Assembly (NCBI GenBank): GCA_949318235.1
Contig: OX439132.1
Span: forward strand, 30,702,243 to 30,766,242
Direction: 5' to 3'
DNA length: 64,000 nucleotides
From: Ecdyonurus torrentis
Lineage: Eukaryota > Arthropoda > Insecta > Ephemeroptera > Heptageniidae
Part shown: piece after piece, positions 46,480 through 59,570 of the stretch
Layout of the letters: each line of letters starts with the position of its first letter
Position numbering within the stretch: the stretch's first letter is position 1
The notes under the pieces: model-generated
Databases searched by the model: none
Told to the model about the DNA's origin: nothing
The model's input: only the letters and a program-made list of their open reading frames with translations
Made by a program: the position numbers and the translations under genes

Positions 46480-46633
46480 ATTCCTATGACTAATATAACA
46501 TTATGAGTCATGAGAGAGGCCATGAGAGAGGACCTCCTGATCCATGGTCAGCAAAAGTGAGCCCCGCTTGAACCATTGAAGTGCTACCTTGAGTTCAGCA
46601 TGTTTGACATCAAGAGCTATGCACATACTGCTG
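46480..46633. other. Exon-like segment, strand undecided
   Basis: Less AT-rich than its flanks and bounded on the plus strand by TTTTCAG and CTGCTG|GTAAGA. On the plus strand one frame from a stop reads APLEPLKCYLEFSMFDIKSY to the donor. On the minus strand, after a CTTACCAG acceptor, a single frame reads MCIALDVKHAELKVALQWFK and on to GLSHDS and a stop near 46508. I recognise neither. It may be an exon of an unannotated gene or a fragment of one. Confidence 0.25.
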
Positions 46634-47014
46634 GTAAGATTATTATAGTTACAGTATTTATGTACAGTAATTTAAGTATGTGTGAAGGTTATTACATATG
46701 AGATACGTTCATTTTTATTTTTATAAATTTGGAAAACTCAACAATAATGTAAATCTCAGCCATTCTTCATAATATGAAAAATAAATAACACTAACTTTAT
46801 ACGATAGCAAATATTATGTACCTATGTATATGAATGCAATGCGTCACATAACTTGTATTGACTTGATTGACTTATGAAACGGCATGGAAATTTAGAGCTA
46901 TATAAGTCTACATCTGATACACATGTAATTGCTATACTGCTCATAATGCAAAATATATTCATGTAATACCATGTCAATGGTTGCGCTGTACACGCATGTG
47001 TGCAGAATCGTGCA

Positions 47015-47159
47015 AAATATATATAAAGGTGTCAGATGCAAAAGCAGGCATTCTACATACTATAAGCATCAGTTTCTCTCAATAAGCAGGTGAGAAATAA
47101 ACCATGCAGCAAATGTTAAATGTCTGCTTTTGCATCATCTGACGCTTTCATATATTTTA
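47015..47159. mobile_element. Foldback MITE with about 40-bp arms
   Basis: Left ATATATAAAGGTGTCAGATG CAAAAGCAGGCATT and right AAATGTCTGCTTTTGCATCA TCTGACGCTTTCATATAT are inverted. The interior is about 60 bp with no ORF. Confidence 0.7.
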
Positions 47160-48358
47160 TTGTACCGGTATATCAAAACAAATGCCATATCCTATAATAC
47201 CATTATGAAGCTATAAACATTCTTAAAAGCATTTCTCTTTATTGGCTAATTGAGTTTAAGCGTTGTATATTTCCAAAAATAAAACGATGTGATTTTACTT
47301 ATGTTGTCTGCTGAGAATCTTTTTTTTTATTATTATTATTTTTTTTTTATATATATACGATACTTAAAATTTAAGCAATACTTTATGTTTAGAGTTAATG
47401 TACAGCTGGCTTGACTAAAACTTTCATATATGTGTGTTGCAGGTTGATAGGCCGGCTTAGAACTTATTTACGAGGAGGCCAAATGTGTATATAAAATAAG
47501 TTTATGTTTCCATATATATTTTTTCCATTGCGTTGTACGAGAGAGCCAGCTAGGTTGAAATTTATGTCTAATCTGTGTGATGGTATAACAACAAGCAAAA
47601 ACAATTATATGTTTATGTTGTGATGTTTTCATAACAATAAACTGGAAATATAAAAGCTTGATGTATGTACTATGTTGTTCAAGAAAATAAAATAAATCGT
47701 AAACACAATAATAAAACTTAAACTTATTTGTTATACGTGCATACACTTAAAAAAAATATATAAACACACAAAATCTATATAGTATATTCTTTATTATATA
47801 TGATAGCATAATATTACCATGCAATTTAAGTAATGCATAAAGAAAATAAAGCCATTATAATATAGTGCATAGGGTGGTTGCGGTTTGCTTATGCAAATTA
47901 TTTGGGAACTTTAAAGCCAGAGCTGTACGCACCTCTACAAATTGGGGATATTACGCTTTACTTGTATTTTATGTCTTCCAACAATAATTTATTATAATAT
48001 ATATATTATATATATTTTTTTCTTTGTATAACTTAAAACTCCTGCAATTAAGGTCTTTAAACATATCTTATAGAGACTGCAAAATTTGGGGTTGGATGCA
48101 TTTATTAAATTTTAACTATTAGAACTAATACAATCTATCGTAAATACTTATAACAAAAAGTCAAATCTCTTGCTAGATTATAATTATTAGCTTAAGCTAA
48201 TAATTAAAAGTGGACCCCATATGTGCACTATATAAATTACAATTATATATTAATTATTTTAATGTTAATATAGGTTGGATTAGTATATCTCATAAGTATG
48301 TGAGAAAAATAATAAAAAATTAACCGGTTTCCCCAAAATACGAAGGTTGTCATATGCT

Positions 48359-48526
48359 GAACAATGTTATTCATTGCTCCAGTATGGCGTCCAAGCGCAT
48401 TACATATGGAGTCCTGCGCATACACCCTATACTCGTGTATAGCTTCTAGCCTCGTATGCCAGGCTCTCAAAATGCTACCTCCTGCGCGCGCAACCATTTC
48501 CACGCACCACATACACGACATCTCGA
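48359..48526 (+). repeat. Dispersed repeat, copy B
   Basis: Homologous to copy A at 7880-8087 but without the pentamer array. Overlapping ORFs on both strands begin MLFIA in both copies and are probably incidental. Confidence 0.58.
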
Positions 48527-48830
48527 TCAGCTGTTCTTGTGTATATGTATGCATTTTCAATGAGGTCCAAACCCTGAAGAACCATTAATTCCACATACTT
48601 CTGATTAAACTTCAGAAATTTGATGCCCTGTTCCACAAAATCGATGTCGATTTACTAAGAACTGCTATCTTCGATTACCGATATTTCCTTTTGTATTCCC
48701 GCAATTTAAGGTTAAATTCAAAACACTCTCCGATTATTTCGTACAGGTGCTAGGAATAAATGCGCAAAAAGTCTAGCAAGCGTTTGCGCAGCTCCGGTGC
48801 GCGTAAAAGTTGACAAACTGGAGACATGCG
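48475..48830. pseudogene. Coding-like segment, possibly degenerate gene fragment
   Basis: Minus-strand frames read MSPVCQLLRAPELRKRLLDF, then past a TAG HLYEIIGECFEFNLKLREYK, then in another frame IDFVEQGIKFLKFNQKYVEL. On the plus strand, a CTTCAG acceptor at 48614 opens KFDALFHKIDVDLLRTAIFD, continuing to TACAG|GTGCTA near 48751. Either a broken minus-strand gene or a plus-strand exon fits; the family is not recognised. TGCGCA-type (NRF1-like) motifs cluster at 48755-48870. Confidence 0.25.
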
Positions 48831-49582
48831 CAGAACGAGAGTGAGGTGAGAAACTCGTTTCTGCGCAGGTAGCTATTAAAAAGTAATTTTGTGAACACTC
48901 TCAGTCAGCTCTCGATGATTTTGCGAACACACACCAATCTGCGCTTGAGCACCCCCTGGACTATAATGATCTCCCTTTTTCACATCCATTATGTGTCATT
49001 TATGACCGAAGCGTGCGATGAAACAAATGGAAAAGATTTCATCCCTACCCACAAAGCACCAAACTGACCAAACATCCTATAAATATACATAGGATATACT
49101 TAAATATCCCACGTATGTCTACAAAGGGTCCTAATATCCTATATAGATGTCCCATACGAATTTATATGTCTCGCAATATATATAACAGAGTGACAGTTCC
49201 ATTGCATGCGCGGGTCTATACGGGACATTTGTTTGCATATATGGGGTTATTTCAAAATCAAAATCAATAGTAAATGTTAGGAAAATATTTGATTTTTTTT
49301 TTTATGGACAACTTCTATAACCCCAACCCCCTAGTTTGGAGGAAGGGCTGGAGGTCGATTTCCGATATATAAGCTTAATTATTTTTTAATAAATTTGAAA
49401 TTAATATATAGTTTCATTATTTTATTTGAATATAATATAACTATATATATAGGCAAAAAATTGACTTATAAATGATTTTTTGGCTTTTAAAATAAAAATT
49501 AAATTACAAAAATAAATTAAATAAATAAATCTATAAACACTGAAAGTGTGCCTGCATAGTATAATCTATTGCTTTTATATAT

Positions 49583-49699
49583 GCCGTATTCACATTGAGC
49601 TTTTTATAATTGGAATTATTATAATTATATTTGATCAAAATAACATGCATTCATGGAGGCCATTCCAATTAGAAAAAGCTCAATGTGATTGCGAACAAA
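49583..49699. mobile_element. MITE, TTCACATTGA family
   Basis: Inverted ends share TTCACATTGAGCTTTTT and TAATTGGAAT with the copy at 37346-37470, with a short AT-rich centre. The outer bases of the two arms are diverged, so it is older than the other copy. Confidence 0.65.
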
Positions 49700-50299
49700 T
49701 ACTTCCAGCCTCGATGCAGTAATTTTCTTGAAAAAAACGCTAAAAATTATTCCGTATATGTTCAAATTTATTGGAAATTAGGGGTCACTGTACTAAAGTC
49801 CATGGACTCATGCGCCTCATCGATATCTTCTTTCTATATTCAGTTTCCTCTTCTAAATTAGCAATGTATGTGACGTGTAAGGTATAATATAGGTATACTC
49901 CGCCTAATATAGTATTTTTTTTTTCCATTCTTGGCTTTTGGACTTAAAATAATCGCACTTTAACTTTTTTTCTATAATAAAATGATATTAACATAGTTCC
50001 AAGTGGAAAAGCTGAAGTTACGGGGTAATAAGTATATTATGTATAACCTCATTAACCTCTGTGTATAACGATATATATCGGGTACCTTTAATCTGTTCAG
50101 TAGTACAAAGTTGTAATTTTTGTTAGCCTATATATAGAGGCGGATCATTGATTTGCTTCTATATCTCCAAGTGGACGTAATTAAGTTCGGCCACGTTATA
50201 CATATTGAACGAGAGGACATTTAAATGACCACCGAATACGTGTACCATACCCTTCTGTCTAGATGGATATAGAGACAAACAAACAAAAATAATTATTAT

Positions 50300-50337
<38 letters not shown>

Positions 50338-51720
50338 ACTTTCAATGTAAAATTTATTGCTAGATTTCTAATATTATAATATAGAGAAACATAATTAATT
50401 GATTCATATTATGTTGTCTTGCTATATTGAATTCAATTTGCATTGACGTCAGTGATTTTGGTTTATTTAAGTTGGAAGCAAAAACACGCATATTAAAATT
50501 TATGTTGAAATTTAAAATTATGATCGAATTATATGATGATTTTCCTTCAACCTTGATCAGTACGTATAGACGTTTACTTTCGTATTTCATGTTAAATTTT
50601 CATGTTGAAAAATATTTATATATTATTATAACTATAATATTTTTTACATTGTCATGCCTTAATAAATGTATTTATACATAAATAGATTTATATTCAATAT
50701 GATAATAATTAATTTATTAGAATCGAGGGTTTTTCAGCAAAATAATCTGTAAAACGCTACCAACCACCAACGCGCGGCGCATCTTATAAATCTTACACCA
50801 CGGGATACAACCCCCTTTTTTAACTTAAAGATTTTTTTTATAAAAATTAAATTTATACACTTAACATAAATGTCAATAATTAAACGTACAATTATATCTT
50901 TAATGTTATCCAATCCCATCCCAGCAAACACGCACACATGCTTATTCGTCATGGATATGCCCATACAGTAGTTCGTTTTGCCAATTTTGCAGTGTCTACG
51001 GTCCATATTTTGGTGTTACTCTATGGATCAAGTGCTTATTGCAATGTAAATTTTTTTTTTTAGGTCAAGTGCATTACCAAGTGCAAGAAATGCGCAATGT
51101 TTTTCTAGTTCTAGTGCATGTATACTGGAAATGTACTTTTTTTTTTAACTGGGAAGTGCAAGCAAAGAACAAGTACATGACATGTGATAAGTAAAGATCA
51201 TGTAGTTTCAATCAATTACATTTTCAGAAAGTTGTATTTCCTAGCAAGCCGAGAAAGAAAAAGGGGTGCATCCAATATAAATAGTGTGAGGCGGTAGAGA
51301 AAAAGATCTACGTATATGTATATCGCGGTATTATGAATTATAATAAAAGTAAAAAGTTACCTTTTAACAAAATAAATAATAATTATAAAAAAATCATTTC
51401 TTGCGTTAGCAGGACTGCTAATACTGTATTGATAAATTTATAGTAAATATTCTATATATTTAAGTCCATATATTTATAATACCTTACCAAAAACACAAAT
51501 TTTCAAATTATTAATAAGGCTTAATAAGTTAATATTACCTCCTCCTTCTCCTTCATATTATATGCGTACATATTTTATTATATAAAAAAAATTAATTAAA
51601 AATAAAAAGTAAATGTTGGGAATAATACATACTCCATATAGAAAGGATTTCTTTTTATATTACACAAAATAAGCATTTGTAAATAATTAATTAAATATCG
51701 AATAATATTATATTTTCTCC

Positions 51721-51725
<5 letters not shown>

Positions 51726-51801
<76 letters not shown>
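51726..51801. repeat. AT microsatellite
   Basis: About 76 bp of pure TA repeats in AT-rich intergenic DNA. Confidence 0.97.
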
Positions 51802-51802
<1 letters not shown>

Positions 51803-52022
51803 TCGCCATAGTTTTTTTCCATATAATATATATGTAACTTACGTCATGATAAAAACAAACAAAAAATTATTTGTCATAAAGTTTTATTAATATGTTGTTT
51901 GTATTATCCCTTGAGCTAGAGAGAGAGGGAGAGAGAGAGAGAGAGAGGTATAGACGCGACTTTTTTGTTTTAATATTATGTTATAGCAGTGGGCATTAAT
52001 TTATTTGTCTTATACACACATT

Positions 52023-52024
<2 letters not shown>

Positions 52025-52087
<63 letters not shown>
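52025..52087. repeat. CT microsatellite
   Basis: 63 bp of pure CT repeats; a GA tract of the opposite sense lies at 51917-51948. Confidence 0.97.
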
Positions 52088-52088
<1 letters not shown>

Positions 52089-54256
52089 AAGAACATTAAA
52101 TTTTATGGTTAATTTGAACTACATTCATTACATTATCATTAATTACAATATACATATAATGACGTTATTATTTTCTTACATATACACTCTTCTATATAAT
52201 ATTTTATTACTTTTTTTTCTGACTATATATAATATATATAAGTTTTTATAATAATATTTACTTTAGCTAAAATTTATGATTAACTAATAATGTATAAAGA
52301 GAGAGAAAAAATGATAAATTAAGCTGAAAATAAATAAATAAATAAATATAGAAATTTACTGAGTATTTGTCTGGTCTATACAAATTTAATAAATTAAGAA
52401 TATTTTATTAATAATATTTGTATACACAAATTTGTGTTTTTTTATAATAAAAAAATTAAATTAACCAAATTCAATTAAGTAATCATACATTATACACCAT
52501 TAACACACAATTTGATACATTTTTCTGAAAAAGAAAGAAAAAAGGAAAAAGAAAAAAAAAAAAAAAAAAGATAATCGGGTAGTCTGTGTAAGCCCTTTTT
52601 CAAAAAGTAGATATTTCAATGGACAAAAAATTCCTCGAAAATTTTACTTATTTTGTAGATTGTCACAATAATAAAAATACGTTGATTTGAAAGCAACTTT
52701 ACATCCCCCCCCCCCTCCCCCCAATAATCATTCTTAGTTTCCATACTTTTGAATGACCATAAAAAACACAAAAATTTTACATTAGTTTTTCAATGATATA
52801 GTATTACATTATTTTATGCAGTTTTTAATTTAATTAATAAAAGTATTAGAGCTTAAGCTATACAACATTTTATCTTTGAAACGGGAGCTGCTTAGTCCAT
52901 TATAATATATTCCTTTTCAGGCATGAGACTCCTATATAATATAAAGCTATATTACTTGTAGATTTTACAATTATACTAATTCCTATAAAACACTCACAGT
53001 AGAACATTCTGGTGTTTGATTGATACAGCTAAATATCTGAAATTTTTATATTTATTTCCCACCTATATTCATCATATATATATAAAGTTTCTATAAATCA
53101 CAAATATACAAGAAATAAATATTCATAAACCTCAATAAAAATTATACAAAAATAAAATTTTAAAACTTCCTATTTCTCCATAAAGAGGGAAATCAAAGCA
53201 TGTTTAACGTCCATGTTTATAAGGTGTTCATACTAGAAATTACTTTTAATATTATTTTATCACGATATTATGTCGTAAAATTAATTCATACTTTTTATAT
53301 AAATATGAATGAGAGAGCTCTTATCAAATTATGTAATCTTATCTTTTTATTTTTATATAGGAAAGTAAAAAAAAAAAAATAAAAATAAAAATGTACACGT
53401 AATATAGTGTAAAAAAAAATTATCATTTTATATAACAATAAGCTGTTCGTACAAGTCTTTAACTTGTAAAATTTGATAATAATTTCTCATTTTTATATAA
53501 TATGTTAACATGCAACACGTTTTTATTTTTTTAAGTTATATATTAAATTGGGTTATATAATATTATATTATAAAAAATAAGCATATAATTATTAATAAAA
53601 ACACGAAAATGTCACCAAAGAAAATAAAAATAAAATATTTTAAATCATGTTATTCAAAAATAAAATATAAAAATATAGATTAAGATTTTTGATAAATCAT
53701 ATATAAAATTATAACTTCATTTTTAACTCATAATATACAGGTGTGCTTATTGGAGAACGATATACATACACGCTGCAATATGAAATTACGTATTTTAATT
53801 TTATACTGTATTTATATCATTATTACAGCATATATACATGGCACCACATTATAACAGCATAAATAATTATGATATACAAGATAATATTATATTATCTTAA
53901 TATTTATGCTATATATCAAAGATCAAGTCAACGTCAACATGTAGTATATATAGCATATAGACAATGTTGTAATGAATAAATTTTGCTGAAAATGAGTTAA
54001 AGCATAATTATTACAATATTTATGCACCGACTAGCCTGCCTAGATGTTTCCACGGTTTCTCTAGGCTGTCTCGGGCTGTGTATTTCGGCCGTGACCGGCC
54101 CGTGTGTGCATTTTCATTAATTGGAAAGTCTTCACCTGTCGATAAGACAATGTCTTGACTGGGACTGGGATGGGTGTAGCCTGGGTGTAGCACGATAACA
54201 CAATATGGCAAGCCAAAAAATAAATAATAATAATAAAATATATTGTTGTCCGTGTA

Positions 54257-54482
54257 CAAGGAAAAAATTAAATACGTAATACTTATGCTATCCCATTGTT
54301 ATACCAACATTCACTCAGTACAACATAATTTATGCTATACTGCATTTTTATTTCGTTCATAAAATAGAAAATATTGTCTTGTATATTATCATAATTACTG
54401 TACTTATGCTGTTCTAATTTAGCAACATTTATGCTATAGTGACATAAATACAGCATAAATTACGTAATTTATTCTTTTCGTG
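54257..54482. mobile_element. CATGG/TACGTAAT MITE copy
   Basis: Left TAAATACGTAATACTTATGC and right GCATAAATTACGTAATTTAT form inverted ends; ATGCTATAGTGACATAAAT near the right end matches the copy at 57363-57639. The outermost CATGG is altered. Confidence 0.6.
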
Positions 54483-57362
54483 AAGAAGACTACAAATTCA
54501 GTATATAAATGAAAGAATCAAAATCATAATAAAAAGTTTATTGCTTTTTGAAATGATAAGCGTTGTTGAAGCAAAATTGTATTTTTTTTTTATTCATTTA
54601 TTTATTTTTTATATTTATATTATAATATATAATAAATTTTATTTATAAATTTTAAAGAAAAGACGCAGTTGCTGTTGCACAAGTTATGGCCGCGTGACTC
54701 TTTAACCTTGCGTTGTTTTTATTTATTATTTACGTAATCATTTATATTTTTAATTATTATTGTATAGCATTTTCTGAAGTGACAAAGAGCTTAACGCCTC
54801 GGTGTAACGCCTGTAGAAAAAAATAAAATTATCAATATTATTAATATTTAGTTCAATTCATGACACACCATGCAGTAAAATAAAATTAAAATTAGCATAT
54901 GTCACGAAAAAATTGTATTCAATTACATTTAAGTATTTTATTGCACGAATTCATATATATATATTATATACTTACGTTTTTTTTTTTTTTTTTTTTTTTT
55001 TTTTTCATCTTCCCTGTTTGCTGAATTATAAAACTTACGCTAATATATAAGCTTTCTATCTGCAATACTTGCTATATGTTTAAGGCAATACTTTGAAATT
55101 ATAATTATTGTTCTCATTTTTGTAGCTTCCTATTTTCTCATTTCTATGGATCATAAATTTGAACTGTTTTCTTGCTGTGAAGTTTACGTGCAAGATATGA
55201 AAAAATGAAGAACATAAATACAAGTATACAGAGATGTATTATTTGTTAAATTCTTTTTTTTATTTATTTAATATCTAATATTTTCAAGACAAAAAGTTGT
55301 TTCTGTATTATCGACCAAAATGTTGCGCGATTTCAATTTTTTTTTTCTTTCTTTCACTCCCTCTTTTCTCATTTTTTATTCTTATAAAATTTATAAATTT
55401 TATTCATAGAATTTACAATAACTTTTGAGACTTTAACTTGTTTTTAATTAAATTTAAAAATACATGACTATATTAATTTTACATTCAAGTTTAAAAATAT
55501 ATATAAATTTTATATAAAATTATATTACATTTTTTTCCAGGCTTTGCAAAATAAAATATATTTTATATATAATATTTTTTTATATATTTATATACAGAAA
55601 AAAAGAAATTATAAAATTGAATTTCTAACTCATTTAGCTTTTGTAAACAAAATAAAAAATTTAAGTTATAATTTTAATAGTATATTAAAAGATTTTTTTT
55701 AAATAAAATTTTATATTTCAAACTTTTTTTATATATATATATATATTTTTTTTTAGTTTTGTTCAAATAACATACGGAGATCGATAAGTGTCGCACAACT
55801 TTGCTCTTAGTGGTTACCCCCAAATCCATTGAGACTTTTGGACATAAAAAATTAGTAATACACATACATAATATACCTTTTCTCTACTATTATTATTATA
55901 ATATTATATAGAAACCAACGCGAAAAGAAACTTAAACATTATTATAATATAAAAGGGGTCATAATAATAATACTATGTCGTGGTAACATTTTATATACTC
56001 GCTTCAAAAAGTTTATGTGGCTATTCCACCCTCTTTATTCACCCCCACCCACTTTGGTTTGAGGTCCCATTCGTGGTTTTACATAGTGTATATATGAAAG
56101 AAAGGTACAGGGGAAAAAAATTCAGATTGTTTTTGAATTTTGTATTTCTTTATTATTTGTAAAGAAATACATAACCTATATGTAATATTGAGTTATCGTT
56201 CAATTTTACTTCAAAAAATTTGATTCAGAATAAAAAAAAAAAAAAAATCTTATGTTTTTATTTATATAAAAATATTCCTATATATTTATATAAAAGAATT
56301 TTATATTATACGTAGTACGTGGATTTAGTTATATTATTAAATAACTTGTAATTTTTTCCTTCTTCTTTTACAAAATAATTTAGTTATAAACTATATAAAA
56401 ACTATTTTGTTGATTCACGCTGTCTGAAAATGCTTTGTTTTAAATTATTTATGATTAACACCATGCAAATGAAACAATTTTCAAAGTTTTTGTATAAGAA
56501 TAATTTTAAATATATTTTTTTAATATAATAAAATATTTATCTGCCCCGAGAAGGGTCACTACTTGCTTTGTTATTATATTGTTATACTCATTTTATGTAT
56601 ATGTTACGATTATTGTATATTTATAAAATATATTTTTATCTCTGATATTTTGAATTATACTATTTTCTCTATTCACAATAATATTTCAGTAATATAAAAT
56701 ATACAAGCTGAGTGACTCAAAACTTATATAAATATTAACATTATAAGTTTAAGTAAATAAAAAGCATCAATCTCCCCCAAACCACAGAAAATAATACGAT
56801 ATTTTTGTTAAGTTTTCAATATTTTCATTTTATCATTTAAAATATATTGATGTTTTTTCATATTATATTTATTATATATACTACAGTATAACCTCTTGTA
56901 TATTTAGTATATAAATAAAATATATGATAATAATTAAATAAAATGAAAATAATAATATAATACTGAATATTTATTTTAAAACTTAAGTAACTTTAGAAGG
57001 GGACTATGACTGCTTTTATATATTTTGATAATGTGTCATATAATAATATTTAAAATTATTTTAACAGTTAAATGTTTACATTAAATTTTAACATTATTAA
57101 TTTATTTTATATTGTATTAAAATATATATTATATTAATATAATTTTATCATATTATTGATACTAGATATTAAATTATGAATAGATATTTATATTTACACA
57201 ATAATTAAATTTATATTATTGGGAATGAAATATTATTATACATTTTGCATATCGTTTTAGTGTTTTATTTCTAGGTAATGTTTATTTTGTTCAGAAAATA
57301 TTTTTGTAAGCTGTTTGAATTTTGTGTATTATGGTAAAGACAGTGTAAAAATTCAGTCCACG

Positions 57363-57639
57363 CATGGACAAAAATTAATACGTTCGTATAATAATTATTA
57401 CGTATAATAATTATGATGCTAGCTTACTTTCAGCACAATTTGTTCAATACAGAGCATAATGTATGCAATACTTAAAAATACATATGTTACAAATTGATTG
57501 TATTATGTTGTATAGCATAATTATTTATACGTTTCTAATTTTTTTTTTTAGACATTGGTAGTTTCACATCAATTTTAGCATAATTTATGCTATAGTGACA
57601 TAAATGCATCATAAATTACGTAATTTACTATTTCCATGG
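57363..57639. mobile_element. CATGG/TACGTAAT MITE, best copy
   Basis: The ends are CATGGACAAAAATTAATACG and, reverse-complemented from the right, CATGGAAATAGTAAATTACG. The interior includes GCTAGCTTACTTTCAGCACA and ATGCTATAGTGACATAAATG, both shared with other copies in the window. It is non-coding. Confidence 0.65.
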
Positions 57640-57686
57640 GGCAGGGTTGAAGCCCACACCACCTCGCTTACGTCTTACCATGAATA

Positions 57687-57762
57687 TCCTAGATGTAGAG
57701 AACTAATGGTAAGACTCCAGTCATGGAAACGATGGAATGTGGGTTCGAGTCCTACTCTAGTC
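57687..57762 (+). repeat. tRNA-like segment, probably SINE or tRNA pseudogene
   Basis: 76 nt with a T arm GTGGG-TTCGAGT-CCTAC (57739-57755), a good Pol III B box GGTTCGAGTCC, and a 7-nt acceptor half TCTAGTC directly after it; five of seven bases pair with TCCTAGA at 57687-57693. The D arm is weak (GAG/CTC) and no proper anticodon loop forms, so it is unlikely to be a functional tRNA. A 10-bp inverted repeat GTCTTACCAT/ATGGTAAGAC crosses its 5' part. Confidence 0.35.
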
Positions 57763-59533
57763 TCTTACTTTTACAAGTCAAACGTTAATTAATCTGTTAA
57801 TTAATTGTAACTACTTGAGCTGTAGTTAACAAAATACAAGAAAGTTAGATTGTTCACATATATCGGGTCTATGAAAAGCACACTAAGCACAGAAAAGAAA
57901 ATTATTATTAAAAAAAAAAAAAAAAAAAGTTAAAAGCAAGGAGTGTAAAATAATATGTTCATAAACTTTATACATACTATACTAATTACAATTCTATTTG
58001 TCTAGAAGCTGACAAATAAAACCTTTATTCATCATGATCATATTTGATAAGAAATCATAATGCACTTCAAGATATAAAAAAACAAACTATATTTTACTGT
58101 ATACCTTAATAAAAAATAAGTACCAGGTATTATTACAATTATTTGTCATTTCTACGATTAGAAAATAAAAATTATTATTATTATTTTACACAAGTTATTG
58201 AATATTTTAAGCCATATATCACAAGTTATATATCATTAGCCATATATATATATATATAAGCCATATATCATTAGTTTGAAGGGAAACAAAATCTTATAAT
58301 ATTATTACTATAAATGTGCATGATCGAGTGGAATAGATTGATCATCTAAATTTAAAAATCAGAAACCATTAGTACTTCCATGCACTGCGAACATTCAATT
58401 AAACGTAATATCGTTTATTAGGCGATTCAATGATTTAACATTTAAGAAATAATTAAAATTAATTTAATGAAAAAATATTTAATAAATATTATAAGTAAAG
58501 AATATTGTATAAAAAAAGCTACTGTTTATATTTAATTTGATATTTAAAAAATATATATATCCCACGACATTCAGTTTTCTTGAACCTGCAATTTAATGTT
58601 TCATTTTTTGCTTATCATTTTTATTATAAACATTTATTACAATATTATAAAAATAATAAGTACTCTGGAATATATATAAATTTAGATCAATAAAATATAT
58701 AAAATCATATTATATAGGATACAAAACATATAATTTAGCATACAAAATAATTAGCAATTAAAACAATTTATTATTATACTATTAATTACTGTTATTAATA
58801 TTTTTATAGTTGACATCAATAAAACGTATTTTAAAAAATATAATAAATTATTATTATATATATAAATATATTATTATACTTTTTTATTATTATTATATAC
58901 ATTATTATGATATTATAAATTATGTTATAAATAATGATATATAAAAAAAAATAAAATAATTCCATGAAATACGTTTCAGTGTCATCTGAACCCAGTAATT
59001 AAACATTTTCATCTCTCTCTCTCTCTCTCTCCATCTCTCCTACACTTGCAAAGTTAATAAATAACTGGTCAAGCCGTGGTTAATAAGAAACAAAAGACAA
59101 AGTACTATAACTCTGTAACAATGTGATTATGTATATGATATTATAAATTAGGGTCAAGGGGGGGGGGAGGAGAAGGGAGGTCATATGACCTGTTATATAG
59201 AGAACCAATTATAACTAATAAATTGGTAAAATTTCATCTCTCTGTGTCTCTATATTTTAATACGTATAATTATGTAATATTTTGTAGCATTTGGAAAAAA
59301 ATGTCAAATTTTTATTTTCTATTTGATTAAAATAAATTTTATAGAAAAAAGCACAATAATATAGAAATAATAATTAAAAAAAAAAAAAAAAAAAAAAAAA
59401 ACTCAAGCTCTTACTTATGTTATATAAAAAACATACGACGTTTTGCATTACTGTTTAAAGTCCTTTGTTCTGGTGAGCTTAGTAATTATGATCAATTTGT
59501 TTATTCAGTATTTCCTAATGGAAAAACAAATTG

Positions 59534-59570
<37 letters not shown>

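Larger units (their letters stand above)
44691..47014. other. AT-rich intergenic DNA with one exon-like island
   Basis: Apart from the segment at 46480-46633 and the tail repeat at 46098 I see no coding frames or element ends. Confidence 0.5.
49700..54256. other. AT-rich intergenic DNA with microsatellites
   Basis: Poly-A at 50307-50335, AT and CT microsatellites, and C-rich run at 52705-52721. 54020-54230 is GC-richer (CTAGCCTGCC, GTGACCGGCCCGTG) and ends GGCAAGCCAAAAAATAAATA followed by AAT repeats, which looks like a retroposon 3' end without a second copy here. Confidence 0.5.

Noticed and set aside
48364..48588. 74-codon ORF starting MLFIA, resembling one at 7879-8076
   Set aside because: Similarity of the first residues follows from a shared repeat; the frames diverge and the other copy runs through a pentamer array, so no protein conservation is shown.
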